Of a stretch of 64,000 nucleotides of DNA, positions 27,098 to 35,899 are shown in pieces. Numbering within the stretch: position 1 is the first letter of the stretch; each line of letters opens with the position of its first letter. Source of the DNA: CAWCPR01 sp963797475 (GTDB lineage: Bacteria > Chloroflexota > Anaerolineae > Anaerolineales > UBA4823); assembly GCA_963797475.1 (NCBI GenBank), contig CAWCPR010000001.1, positions 2,852,001 through 2,916,000 on the forward strand, given 5' to 3'. Position numbers and translations under genes: made by a program. The notes beneath the pieces were generated by a model. It was not told the DNA's origin. It ran no database searches and worked only from the letters and a program-made list of their open reading frames with translations.

Positions 27098-27502
27098 CTA
27101 TGGAAGTACCAGCCCGATCACGGTCAAAACGGTCCCGGCCAGCAAGGCCTCGATCTGCACCCGGCGCGCCTGCCGTCGCACCTGGGCCAGCTCGGCCGGG
27201 TCTTCAATTTTTTCCACCTGAGCCCCCAACTGGCGCGAACCTCGCGCCGAAAGGCCCACTCAGGTTTTATCGCGCCATTGGAAGAAGCCCGAGGCGGCTC
27301 CCATAAAGGGGAGCAGCAGCGCCAGGCGCCACCAACGCGATACCCCGGTTGCGATCAGGGCGGCCAGAATAACCAGGCCGAGCATGAATTGGATGCCGCC
27401 GGCCGCCAGCCTTTTGCGCCTTTCAGCCGGGCTGATATTGGGAAGGCAGACGTCTTCGCCAGTATTTGGTTCGCCGCCCTCTGAAATCTCTGGTACTGTC
27501 AA
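27098..27502 (-). CDS. Small membrane protein with in-frame UGA, candidate selenoprotein
   Basis: The frame starts at TTG 27502 with two hydrophobic helices (IQFMLGLVILAALIAT and LALLLPFMGAASGFFQW) and meets TGA at 27260-27262. The same frame then runs on for 53 sense codons with good protein character (LSARGSRQLGAQVEKIED, then a third hydrophobic helix) to TAG at 27098. From memory, related small membrane proteins keep a cysteine where the UGA falls. Eleven nt after the UGA a perfect 6-bp stem GGCGCG/CGCGCC holds the loop AGGTT. This matches the spacing and G-rich loop of bacterial SECIS hairpins. A plain nonsense mutation is the alternative. Confidence 0.5.
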
Positions 27503-27572
27503 AGCTGCCTCATATAGCGTTCATTTTATCCCGTAATTTCCCAGGGGTCTTTGCGGACTTCCGAGAAGGTGG

Positions 27573-27622
27573 CCTGATTTGGGGTAAGAGCGTGTGTACA
27601 CACGCTCTTACCCCAAATCAGG
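27573..27622. repeat. Perfect 50-bp palindrome
   Basis: Two 25-bp arms beginning CCTGATTTGGGG meet with no spacer at 27597/27598. It lies between the divergent membrane protein gene and the TetR regulator gene. Palindromes of this length are unstable in most bacteria, so its presence is notable. It could be a regulatory cruciform or hairpin, a mobile element trace, or an assembly fold-back. Confidence 0.85.
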
Positions 27623-27660
27623 GTTTACCAACGGCGATTCCCAAAGAGCCTTTATAACAA

Positions 27661-27686
27661 ACAACTGTCGTAAAAACTACAGTTGT
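27661..27686. promoter_or_regulatory. Candidate TetR operator
   Basis: Inverted repeat ACAACTGT / ACAGTTGT has 8-bp arms and a 10-bp spacer, 88 bp before the tetR-like start, in A+T-rich promoter DNA. It is a plausible autoregulatory operator. Confidence 0.5.
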
Positions 27687-27773
27687 GGTTTAATAGGTAT
27701 ATGATATTTTTCTTTAAATCTTTGTCAACCCACAAATGCATAGAATTGTTGTCTAAACTACACAGGTAAGAAA

Positions 27774-28436
27774 ATGTTGCTTAAACAAGGTTCAAACCAG
27801 GCCGATTCGCAGGGTCCTCCGAATGAAGTGCATCCGCAGGATACAAGTACTCAGGTTGAATCGGCTCGCAGGGAGGATCCGCGGGTCGTACGCACCCGCC
27901 AGTTGATCATGCAGGCCTTCACGGAACTGCTGCAGGAGAAAAGCTTCCAGGCGATCACCATTCAAGACATCGCTGCCCGGGCGACCATCAACCGGGTGAC
28001 CTTCTACGCCCATTTCGCCGACAAATACGCCCTGTTGGAGTACACCATCCGCGAGATGATCCGCAAGCAGGTGCACAGCCGCCTGCCTGAAGGAGCGCCC
28101 TACAGCCGCGAGAATCTGGCCTTGCTGATCTTGACCGTTTGTGAGTTTTTGGGTGAGATCGGGCGTGTGTGCCCGCCGCCGCACGGGCACATGGAACCGT
28201 TGATGGAGAAACAGATCAAGGCCGAGCTGAACGAAATTCTGGCAGGCTGGCTGTCCGAAGGGCCGGCGGGGGAATCGCGGCAAAGCCCCACGGCCGAACA
28301 AGCGGCGATGGTCGCCAGTTGGGCGATCTACGGCGCGGCGGTTCAATGGACCCACCAGGAGCAGAAAGCGCCGGCTGGCGAGTATGTCGGGCAAATTCTG
28401 CCGCTCATCCTGGGCAGCATGGCCCCGGCCGGATAA
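27774..28436 (+). CDS. TetR-family regulator
   Basis: A 220-residue regulator with a 35-residue polar N-terminal tail and then the TetR helix-turn-helix (LIMQAFTELLQEKSFQAIT, DIAARATINRVTFYAHFADKYALL). The ligand domain has PPPHGHMEPLMEKQIK and a C-terminal TetR_C-like region. The adjacent glycosyltransferase gene starts 19 bp downstream and is the likely regulated partner. Confidence 0.88.
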   Translation: MLLKQGSNQADSQGPPNEVHPQDTSTQVESARREDPRVVRTRQLIMQAFTELLQEKSFQAITIQDIAARATINRVTFYAHFADKYALLEYTIREMIRKQVHSRLPEGAPYSRENLALLILTVCEFLGEIGRVCPPPHGHMEPLMEKQIKAELNEILAGWLSEGPAGESRQSPTAEQAAMVASWAIYGAAVQWTHQEQKAPAGEYVGQILPLILGSMAPAG

Positions 28437-28455
28437 TCCCCGATCACGGTAGCCT

Positions 28456-29775
28456 TTGAAAATCAGCCTGCTTACTTATGGCTCCCGCGGGGACGTGCAG
28501 CCTTTCGCCGCCCTGGCGCTTGGGCTGCAAAAGGCCGGCCACAGCGTGCGCCTGGCGGCCCCGCAGCGCTTCGCCAGTTTTGCCGCCGAGCTCGGCATTC
28601 CTTTTGTCGGCCTGGCGGGCGATCCCGAGGAAATGAGCCTGCGCCTGAACGACGCCCATGACAACGTGCTTCGGGCGGTCAAATCTATGGCGGATTACGT
28701 ATTTTCCATCGCCGGCCCGGTTGCCCGGGTTGCCTTCGCGGCCTGCGACGACGCTGACCTCATCGTGCATTCATTTCTATTCACTACCGGCGCGCACTCG
28801 CTGGCGCGACTGCGCGGCATCCCGGATGTGTCCGTGCAGGGTTTCCCAATTTTCGCCCCGACGCGCGCCTTTCCGATGGCCGCAATGGCGAACACACCGC
28901 CGGGCGCGAGGAGCTACTTCAGCCACTGGCTCGCCTCTCAAATTTTTTGGCGCGTCGGAAACCTGGGATTTCGGCGGCTGCGCCACGCCGAGCCGGATCT
29001 TTTCAATATCGACCCAATCCAGCCTTTTAAATTGTACTGGCCCTTCGAGGCTGCCAGCCCGGTTCACACGCCTTTGATCTTTGCTTACAGCCCGGTTGTT
29101 CTTCCCCGGCCGGCCGACTGGACCGCTCCTTACATCCACATCAGCGGCTATTTTTTCCTGAATACCCCCGAGACGTACCAGCCCCCGCAAGAGCTTATCG
29201 ACTTCCTGGCCGCCGGGGAGGCCCCGGTGTGCGTGACGTTTGGCAGCATGCTCAACCGCCAGGCCGGGCAGATCGACGGCGTTCTGTGCCTCGCGCTGGC
29301 CCAGGCTGGCCAGCGCGCAATCCTGCTCACCGGCTGGGGTGGGAGAGAGCCGGGCGAGGGCGATGACCATTTGCTTAGCTTGCAGTCTGCGCCGCACGAT
29401 TGGCTTTTGCCGCGTTGCAAATTTGTCGTCCACCACGGCGGGGCCGGGACGACCGCGGCTGGCTTGCGCGCCGGCATCCCGAACATCGTCCTGCCCCACG
29501 CCGGCGACCAGCCGTTTTGGGGCCGGCGCGTCGCCGCCATTGGCGCCGGACCGGCGCCTATCCCTTTGAACAAGCTGTCCGTCCAGACGTTGGCCGCTGC
29601 ATTCGCCCAGGCCCAGGATCCCGCGCTGCAAGGCCGCGCCCGGGAGATCGGGCGCCTGATCCGCGGCGAAGATGGCGTGGGGAATGCAGTGCGCCTGATC
29701 GAAGGCCATGCGGTCGCATTCGGCAGGCAGGACGACCGATCCGGAGCAAGCGCTCGTGGGCAGCCGGCCTCTTGA
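28456..29775 (+). CDS. GT1-family glycosyltransferase (UDP-glucosyl/sterol-glucosyltransferase-like)
   Basis: This 439-residue GT-B enzyme has the N-terminal motif LLTYGSRGDVQPFAALALGL typical of sterol glucosyltransferases and antibiotic glycosyltransferases. The C-terminal nucleotide-sugar site is FVVHHGGAGTTAAGLRAGIPNIVLPHAGDQPFWG. It starts with TTG. Such enzymes inactivate macrolides or decorate lipids; the TetR gene directly upstream makes a detoxification role reasonable but unproved. Confidence 0.85.
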   Translation: MKISLLTYGSRGDVQPFAALALGLQKAGHSVRLAAPQRFASFAAELGIPFVGLAGDPEEMSLRLNDAHDNVLRAVKSMADYVFSIAGPVARVAFAACDDADLIVHSFLFTTGAHSLARLRGIPDVSVQGFPIFAPTRAFPMAAMANTPPGARSYFSHWLASQIFWRVGNLGFRRLRHAEPDLFNIDPIQPFKLYWPFEAASPVHTPLIFAYSPVVLPRPADWTAPYIHISGYFFLNTPETYQPPQELIDFLAAGEAPVCVTFGSMLNRQAGQIDGVLCLALAQAGQRAILLTGWGGREPGEGDDHLLSLQSAPHDWLLPRCKFVVHHGGAGTTAAGLRAGIPNIVLPHAGDQPFWGRRVAAIGAGPAPIPLNKLSVQTLAAAFAQAQDPALQGRAREIGRLIRGEDGVGNAVRLIEGHAVAFGRQDDRSGASARGQPAS

Positions 29776-29783
29776 CGAAGCGA

Positions 29784-30302
29784 TTATTCTAAATCATCGG
29801 GTTCATTCGAGCTGGTATCCATGCTGGGGGCCTTCTTTTTCTGCCTTTCTGCCCTGGCTGCCAGGCGGGCGCTCAACGGCGCCAGCAGGACCAGGGTGAC
29901 GGTGGTCAGCAGCGTGGTCGCCACGCCCAGTAGATAAAGATCGGTGGCGGCAGCCATTCCCACCGCGGCGACCATCCAGATCGTCGCTGCGGTCGTCAGC
30001 CCGTGCACGGCCCGCCGGGTCTGGATGACCGCCCCGGCCCCCAGGAAGCCGACCCCGGTTACGATCTGGGCCGCCACGCGGGCTGTATCGCGGGGAGTGC
30101 CGGGAAAAGCATAAATGGACAGCAGGGTGAACAGGCACGAGCTGGTGGCAATCAGGATATTGGTGCGCAGGCCGGCCGGGTGGCCGCTGAGCTCCCGTTC
30201 GGCGCCGACGATGCCGCCCAATATCGCCGCCAGGATGATGTGGTAGACCGCGTTCCAGTCGAAGCTTTGCAGATGGGCGGCTAAATCCAAAGGTAAAATC
30301 AT
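29784..30302 (-). CDS. MgtC/SapB-family membrane protein
   Basis: This 172-residue protein has the MgtC pattern: AILGGIVGAERELSGHPAGLRTNILIATSSCLFTLLS, then QIVTGVGFLGAGAVIQTRRAVHGLTTAATIWMVAAVGMA. It has five membrane helices and a short basic tail. It lacks the cytoplasmic ACT-like domain of Salmonella MgtC. The family is linked to magnesium limitation and virulence in pathogens; the role here is unknown. It is divergent from tRNA-Ser. Confidence 0.92.
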   Translation of the reverse strand: MILPLDLAAHLQSFDWNAVYHIILAAILGGIVGAERELSGHPAGLRTNILIATSSCLFTLLSIYAFPGTPRDTARVAAQIVTGVGFLGAGAVIQTRRAVHGLTTAATIWMVAAVGMAAATDLYLLGVATTLLTTVTLVLLAPLSARLAARAERQKKKAPSMDTSSNEPDDLE

Positions 30303-30313
30303 CGCTTTTTTGC

Positions 30314-30319
30314 TATAAT
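30314..30319 (+). promoter_or_regulatory. -10 hexamer of the tRNA-Ser gene
   Basis: TATAAT lies 19 nt before the first base of the tRNA, in a T-rich tract. No good -35 is visible because the MgtC coding start lies there. Confidence 0.5.
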
Positions 30320-30338
30320 AGCGTTCGCCGGATAGATA

Positions 30339-30426
30339 GGAGAGGTGCCAGAGTGGACGAATGGGGCGGTCTCGAAAACCGTTGTGGCCCTTGCGGCCAC
30401 CGTGGGTTCGAATCCCACCCTCTCCG
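30339..30426 (+). tRNA. tRNA-Ser(CGA)
   Basis: The acceptor arms GGAGAGG and CCTCTCC pair perfectly. The anticodon loop CTCGAAA gives anticodon CGA, the long variable arm is typical of serine tRNAs, and the T arm reads GTGGGTTCGAATCCCAC. The discriminator base is G, as required for serine. CCA is not encoded. The last 16 bases of this locus recur at 38135-38150, suggesting that an element used the tRNA 3' end as attachment site. Confidence 0.97.
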
Positions 30427-30526
30427 CAGAGCGTAAAGTCTCAGAGCAGCTTACGGCTCTCGATCTGCTGAAAAACGGTTGGTGAATGAACGGGATCTTA
30501 ACGCTTGGCTGAGGGTCTTCACGCCC

Positions 30527-30562
30527 GAGATCGCTCAGTGTCCGCTGGGCGATCTCACTTTT
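30527..30562. repeat. GAGATCGC hairpin, copy 1
   Basis: Stem GAGATCGCTCAG/CTGGGCGATCTC is followed by ACTTTT. Related copies occur at 30993 and 59970. It may be a terminator carried by a mobile element. Confidence 0.6.
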
Positions 30563-30674
30563 AAGCGCATACTCCTTCATTATATATACTCCTCGACTAT
30601 TGTCAAGATATTGTGGGACATCGGGAAGGCGATTTTGACTTCCGTCACTCATCTGTCCCATATCTTCCTCTATG

Positions 30675-30893
30675 TCACAATATGTCCTCTTCTGCCTCTA
30701 TGTTCTCGATCCAGAAGCGTCGTTCGGCATCATGGCGCAGCCTATCCATCAGCTGGAAGAGAATCTCGTAATCCGGGCGGGCTTTGACCCACATGATGCG
30801 CTTGGTGCCCACATCGCACGCCAACTTCCTGGATCATGATGCGTACCAGCATCCTTGCGCTCTTCCTTGGTGGCCCATTCCCAGCTTCATGCA
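30675..30893 (-). pseudogene. Serine recombinase C-terminal remnant, copy A (frameshifted)
   Basis: Minus-strand frames give EERKMLVRIMIQEVGV and, after a frameshift, KRIMWVKARPDYEILFQLMD and a tail ending EAEEDIL. This is the C-terminal segment of large serine recombinases (the KARPxFxxLF pattern). Nothing of the catalytic domain remains. It is paralogous to copy B at 31174-31431, and both sit beside the same hairpin, so a segment of about 400 bp is present twice. Confidence 0.55.
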
Positions 30894-30992
30894 AGTTAGC
30901 AAGAGATTCCCCCAAGCCAGCTTAGGCTGCACTTATTGCCGGACTTAATAATCCTGGTGGTAGGACTGTCAAAGTGCAAGGGATCTGCGACC

Positions 30993-31022
30993 GAGATCGC
31001 TCAGTGTCAGCTGGGCGATCTC
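30993..31022. repeat. GAGATCGC hairpin, copy 2
   Basis: Same stem as copy 1 with loop change TGTCAG, again followed by ACTTTTAA. It marks the start of the second copy of the duplicated recombinase-remnant segment. Confidence 0.6.
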
Positions 31023-31173
31023 ACTTTTAATTGCTCTCCCTTCATTATATATACTCCTCTGCTCTCGTCAAGGTATTGTGGGACATCTGCAGCACGATTT
31101 CGACACCGACACTCACTTGTCCTGTATCTTCCTCTACGTCACAATTGTTCTCTGGCGCCTCTGTTTGCTCAAT

Positions 31174-31431
31174 CTAAAACCGTCTACTGGCATCTTGGCG
31201 CATCCCATCCAGGATAGAGAAGAGGTGCTCGTAATCCGGTCGGGCTTTCACCCACAGGACACGTTTGATTTCCACGTCAACGCCAAATTCCTGGATCATG
31301 ATGTGAACAAGATCCTTGCACTCTTCCTTGGTGGTGCATTCCCAGGTTTTGCGCAAGTCGAGCAGCGTACGAGCCGCCCGGTTGATGGCTGGTCCGGGGG
31401 CGCGTTCCATTAAAGCCAGCTTCCCCTTCAC
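31174..31431 (-). pseudogene. Serine recombinase C-terminal remnant, copy B
   Basis: An 85-codon frame with INRAARTLLDLRKTWECTTKE, then CKDLVHIMIQEFGVDVEIKR and VKARPDYEHLFSILD. This resembles the C-terminal end of a large serine recombinase, without the catalytic N-terminal domain. It is intact relative to copy A but clearly a fragment. Together the copies mark old integration activity next to tRNA-Ser. Confidence 0.55.
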
Positions 31432-31641
31432 ACAGCCACCATTCGAAATTGTCTCATGTCAGGCGCAGCTAACTGCGGATCTCGCAGAATTATCCGGGAA
31501 ATTTGAACTTGTCGGAAAAGGAAATTTCTTACCTGTTTATTGTGGTTTCGTCAAGTGGGTGGTGAAGGCCTTAAGGAATACGGCTATTTCTGATAGAATC
31601 AGAGAAGGGCAATCAAGAGTTAGCCGGTAAAAGATGTAGTA

Positions 31642-34233
31642 TTGATAGATCTCATCGAACGCGAACAGCAAATAAAGAGTTTAAGAGACGCCTGGAACCA
31701 GGTCATATCCGGGAAAGGCCGGATTATGCTGGTTAGCGGGGAGGCGGGTATTGGAAAAACTTCACTGATCGAGCGCTTTGTCTCCGAGCAGGGCAGATCG
31801 GCGCGCGTGCTGACAGGGGCCTGCGATGATTTATTCAGCCCTCAGCCGCTCGGCCCTTTCATAGAAATTGCCATCCAGATCCAATCTGATCTGCAGCGCT
31901 TAATTCAGTCTGGGGCAGACCGTTTAGCCTTTTCCGCCGAGCTCTTCCTCCATTTGCAGAAAAACCCTACGCCAGTCATCCTCGTCCTGGAAGATCTACA
32001 TTGGGCAGATGAGGCGACCCTGGATGTGGTGAAGTTCCTAGGCCGCCGCATCCAGCACACAAAAACTCTCCTGATTTTGTCCTATCGCGACGATGAGGTA
32101 AGCAGGGAACATCCACTGGCGTTTTTACTCGGTGATTTTCCAGTGCACCTGACTGTGCGGATCGCCCTACCCCGGTTCTCACAGGTCGCGGTTGACCGGT
32201 TAGCGCTGCAGGCAGAACGCCGGTTGGAGGGGTTATACCGTGTCACGGGCGGAAACCCCTTTTTCGTGACGGAAATTCTCACCAGCAAGACCGAAGGCAT
32301 CCCACCCTCCGTCCGAGATGCAGTTCTCGCCCGCTTCTCCAGGCTCTCTCCCGCCGCAAAAGAAATTGTCGAGTTGGCCTCACTGATGCCAGGAGAAGCA
32401 GAAGTGTGGCTGATTGAGGCAATCCTTCACCCAGATTCAACGGCAATAGACGAATGTGTGGAGCGTGGGATGTTACGGTCCACAGAGAACAGCTTAGCAT
32501 TTCGCCACGAGCTGGCGCGACAGTCGGTCGTAGACTCGCTTCCGATTGGGCGAACGCACGACCTGCACGGCAGAATTCTGGCCGCATTATTGAGCCGGGA
32601 GACCGAGCCAGGCGCCCTGGCCCGGCTGGTTCACCACGCTACCCTGGCCGGGGATGAGCAGGCCACCCTGCGATTCGCGCCTCCGGCGGCTCGCCGGGCC
32701 AGCGCCATGGGCGCCCATCGCGAGGCAGCCGCGCTCTACCAGACGTCGCTCTCCTTTGCGCGCCGCCTATCGCCAGAGGCGCACGCCGAGCTGCTCGAAG
32801 GTTTATCTTTTGAAAATTACCTGATCGATAATATCGAAACGGCAATTCAAGCTCGAGAACAGGCGAACCAGATCTGGAAGCGACTGGATCGCATCGAGCG
32901 AGCGGGTGATTGCAGCCGCTGGCTCTCTAGATTGTACTGGTCCGCAGGGAATCGAAAGGAAGCGGAGAAATACGCCGATCAGGCCATCGAAACGCTCACA
33001 GCGCTCCCCCCCGGCCCGGCGTTAGCGATGGCGTTCAGCAATAAATCTGGGCTTCATATGGTGGCCTGGGAAGTAGAACCGGCCCTGGAGTGGGGAAATC
33101 GAGCCATTGAGCTGGCTGAGGAATTAGGCGCTGTGGAAATCCTGGTTCATGCGATGACCAACGTCGGCTCAATCGAATTCCTGATCAATTTTGAGGCCGG
33201 GAGGGAGAAAATCGAGCGCGCCCTACAGATTGCCCGGGAACATGAAATGCACGATCACGCCTCCCGCTGTTATGTCAACCTGGCTTCTTCCTGCGTACAA
33301 TTCCACCGCTATGCACAGTTCCGTCATTGGCTGGAAGAAGGGCTCGAATACACAACAGCCAGGGACCTGGATACATACAGTGTCTATCTAATTGGCTGGC
33401 AGGCGCAAATGTGCTTCGAGACTGGGCGCTGGGCCGAAGCGGAAGAAAGTGCGGTCGAAGCGCTGCATTTAGTGCGGACCGAAACCATCACCCCGATCCC
33501 GGCGCTGATTGCCCTGGGTCATTTGAAGGTGCGGCAGGGCGAACCAACTGCAATGGAGTTCCTGGATCGAGCCCGCTCTCTGTCGCTCCCGACCGGTGAG
33601 CTGCAGAGGCTCGGCCCGCTGGCAGCCGCCCGCGCCGAAGCCGCCTGGCTGCGAGGCGATCTAGATCAGGTCGTAGCCGAAGCAACTCCTGCTTACGAGC
33701 TGGCCCTGACCCGGAATGACCCCTGGATTTTAGGGCAGCTTGCATATTGGATGTGGCGCGCTGGCTTCCAGGATGTACCCATGGACAGGCTGGCGCGACC
33801 GTATATGTTGATGGTTCGGGGAGATTGGAAATCCGCGGCATTGGAGTGGGAGCAGATCGGCTGCCCATTCGAGCGGGCTATGGCGCTGGCGGAGGGAGAC
33901 GAGGCGGCTAAACTGGAAGCCCTGGCCATCTTTGAAAACCTGGGCGCCAGGCCAGCCGCAGACATTCTAAGGCAAGAATTACAAGCTCGAGGGGTTAATG
34001 ATCTTCCAGGTCGAGCAAATCCTGTCCGGAAAAAATATCCCGCTGACCTGACCACGCGAGAATTAGAAGTACTGCAACTCATCGCTGAAGGTTTGTCGAA
34101 CCCTTCCATCGCTGAAAAACTGATGATTTCAGGCGGGACCGTCAAAGCGCATACTGCAAATATCTACAGCAAGCTGGGTGTAAATAACCGCGTCCAGGCC
34201 GTATCCAGGGGGCGTGAGCTGCGTTTATTGTAG
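31642..34233 (+). CDS. Large ATPase LuxR-family regulator 1
   Basis: This 863-residue regulator has an N-terminal AAA/NACHT-like ATPase (Walker A VSGEAGIGKTSLIE, Walker B VILVLEDLHWADE), a TPR-like helical middle (about 370-780) and a C-terminal LuxR helix-turn-helix (LTTRELEVLQLIAEGLSNPSI, SGGTVKAHTANIYSKLGV). It begins at TTG. Such LAL-type regulators integrate an unknown signal through the TPR region. The BBE oxidase gene downstream on the same strand is a possible target. Confidence 0.9.
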   Translation: MIDLIEREQQIKSLRDAWNQVISGKGRIMLVSGEAGIGKTSLIERFVSEQGRSARVLTGACDDLFSPQPLGPFIEIAIQIQSDLQRLIQSGADRLAFSAELFLHLQKNPTPVILVLEDLHWADEATLDVVKFLGRRIQHTKTLLILSYRDDEVSREHPLAFLLGDFPVHLTVRIALPRFSQVAVDRLALQAERRLEGLYRVTGGNPFFVTEILTSKTEGIPPSVRDAVLARFSRLSPAAKEIVELASLMPGEAEVWLIEAILHPDSTAIDECVERGMLRSTENSLAFRHELARQSVVDSLPIGRTHDLHGRILAALLSRETEPGALARLVHHATLAGDEQATLRFAPPAARRASAMGAHREAAALYQTSLSFARRLSPEAHAELLEGLSFENYLIDNIETAIQAREQANQIWKRLDRIERAGDCSRWLSRLYWSAGNRKEAEKYADQAIETLTALPPGPALAMAFSNKSGLHMVAWEVEPALEWGNRAIELAEELGAVEILVHAMTNVGSIEFLINFEAGREKIERALQIAREHEMHDHASRCYVNLASSCVQFHRYAQFRHWLEEGLEYTTARDLDTYSVYLIGWQAQMCFETGRWAEAEESAVEALHLVRTETITPIPALIALGHLKVRQGEPTAMEFLDRARSLSLPTGELQRLGPLAAARAEAAWLRGDLDQVVAEATPAYELALTRNDPWILGQLAYWMWRAGFQDVPMDRLARPYMLMVRGDWKSAALEWEQIGCPFERAMALAEGDEAAKLEALAIFENLGARPAADILRQELQARGVNDLPGRANPVRKKYPADLTTRELEVLQLIAEGLSNPSIAEKLMISGGTVKAHTANIYSKLGVNNRVQAVSRGRELRLL

Positions 34234-34410
34234 CGGTTGGGCACAGCGCGATACGAACAGGCCAACAAGCGGTTTATATCCCGCTGAGCCATTATTCCTC
34301 TCAAAATAAACCTCACAAATAAACCCTTTGCAGATGATTTTAGTGGGATATCTTGCTAAGATGATGCTGTTCGCGTTGAGAGCGAATAAATCGCATTCAG
34401 GAGGTATCTG

Positions 34411-35829
34411 ATGGTTGAAAAAGTGATGGAAACAAGCAAGGCAGCCAGCACGCTGGACGAGTCTGCGCTAGCCACTTTCAGGGCCAGTATGCGCGGCGAA
34501 TTAATCCAACCCGGCGACGCCAGCTACGACAACGCTCGCCAGCTTTACAATGCCATGATCGATAAGCGCCCGGCGTTCATCGCCCGTTGTGTAGATGCAG
34601 CCGATGTGATTGCGGCGGTCAATTTTGGCCGGGAACACGACCTGTTGATTGCTGTGCGCGGCGGGGGGCACAACGGCGCCGGGCTGGGATCCTGTGATGG
34701 CGGCCTGGTCATCGATCTCTCACTTATGAAGAGTATCCGGGTTGACGCGGCCCGCGGTGAAGTGCGCGTCGAAGGCGGCTGCACCTGGGGCGACGTCGAT
34801 CACGCTACCCATCCCTTCGGCCTGGCCGTGCCCACCGGTTTCATCTCTAGCACCGGTGTGGGCGGCCTCACCCTCGGCGGTGGAGTGGGTTACCTCACCC
34901 GGCGTTATGGCCTGACCATCGATAACCTGCTGGGCGTGGACATGGTACTGGCCGATGGCAGATTTGTCACCGCCAATATGAATGAGAACTCCGACCTTTT
35001 CTGGGCGGTGCGCGGTGGTGGCGGGAATTTCGGTGTCGTCACCTCTTTCTTGTTCCAAGGTCAGCCAGCCGGGCGGGTCGTTTATGGCGGCCCAATCTTC
35101 TGGCCGCTGGAGCACGCTGCCACCGTGATGCGTTTCTGGCGCGACCTGATCCTGACCGGCTCCGAGGAGCTCAACGGCTGGTTCGGTTTTCATACCGTGC
35201 CGCCGGTGGGGATGTTCCCCCAGGAGCATCATCTGAAAAAGATGGCTGTCATCACCTGGTGCTACACTGGCGATCTGGACCAGGCCGAGCAGGTCTTCAA
35301 GTCGATCCGGGAGGTAGCACCAGCAGCGATGGACTTCGCCGGGCAGATCCCGCTCCCGGCGTTGCAGAGCCTGTTCGACGGGCTGTATCCGCCCGGTTTG
35401 CAGTGGTACTGGAATGCCGATTTCGTCACCGACCTCACTGACGCGGCAGTTGACCTGCATTTACAATACGCTAACCAGTTGCCCAGCGTGCATTCGACCA
35501 TGCACCTATACCCTATCAACGGCGCACCACACCGCGTGGGCAAGAACGACACCGCCTGGAGCTACCGCGAAGCCAACTTCGTTCAGGTGATCGTCGGCGT
35601 AGACCCTGACCCGGCTAACAACTCGCGCACCATCGCCTGGTCGAAGGAATACTGGCGCAAGATGCACCCTTACTCGGCCGGGGGAGCCTATGTCAACATG
35701 ATGATGGATGAGGGCCAGGAGCGGGTCATAGCTGCTTACCGCGACAACTACGCACGCCTGGCAAAGGTCAAGGCCAAATATGATCCGCAAAACCTTTTCC
35801 GGGTGAACCAGAACATCAAGCCGGCGTGA
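34411..35829 (+). CDS. BBE-like FAD-binding oxidoreductase
   Basis: This 472-residue PCMH-type flavoprotein has the FAD histidine in AVRGGGHNGAGLG, then STGVGGLTLGGGVGYLTRRYGLTIDNLL and AVRGGGGNFGVVTSF. It ends with the BBE motif YDPQNLFRVNQNI. No signal peptide is seen, so it is cytoplasmic. The second covalent cysteine of bicovalent enzymes does not appear in its usual segment, which suggests single attachment. It would oxidise a sugar or secondary metabolite. AGGAGG precedes the ATG. Confidence 0.92.
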   Translation: MVEKVMETSKAASTLDESALATFRASMRGELIQPGDASYDNARQLYNAMIDKRPAFIARCVDAADVIAAVNFGREHDLLIAVRGGGHNGAGLGSCDGGLVIDLSLMKSIRVDAARGEVRVEGGCTWGDVDHATHPFGLAVPTGFISSTGVGGLTLGGGVGYLTRRYGLTIDNLLGVDMVLADGRFVTANMNENSDLFWAVRGGGGNFGVVTSFLFQGQPAGRVVYGGPIFWPLEHAATVMRFWRDLILTGSEELNGWFGFHTVPPVGMFPQEHHLKKMAVITWCYTGDLDQAEQVFKSIREVAPAAMDFAGQIPLPALQSLFDGLYPPGLQWYWNADFVTDLTDAAVDLHLQYANQLPSVHSTMHLYPINGAPHRVGKNDTAWSYREANFVQVIVGVDPDPANNSRTIAWSKEYWRKMHPYSAGGAYVNMMMDEGQERVIAAYRDNYARLAKVKAKYDPQNLFRVNQNIKPA

Positions 35830-35899
35830 CTGCACCACAGCCGCTATAACGGCGTGGCTTTTACAGGCTAAAACCCCCAACTTGTAAACGAGGTAATGA

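Noticed and set aside
28777..29709. Minus-strand frame of 310 codons
   Set aside because: Shadow of the glycosyltransferase gene.
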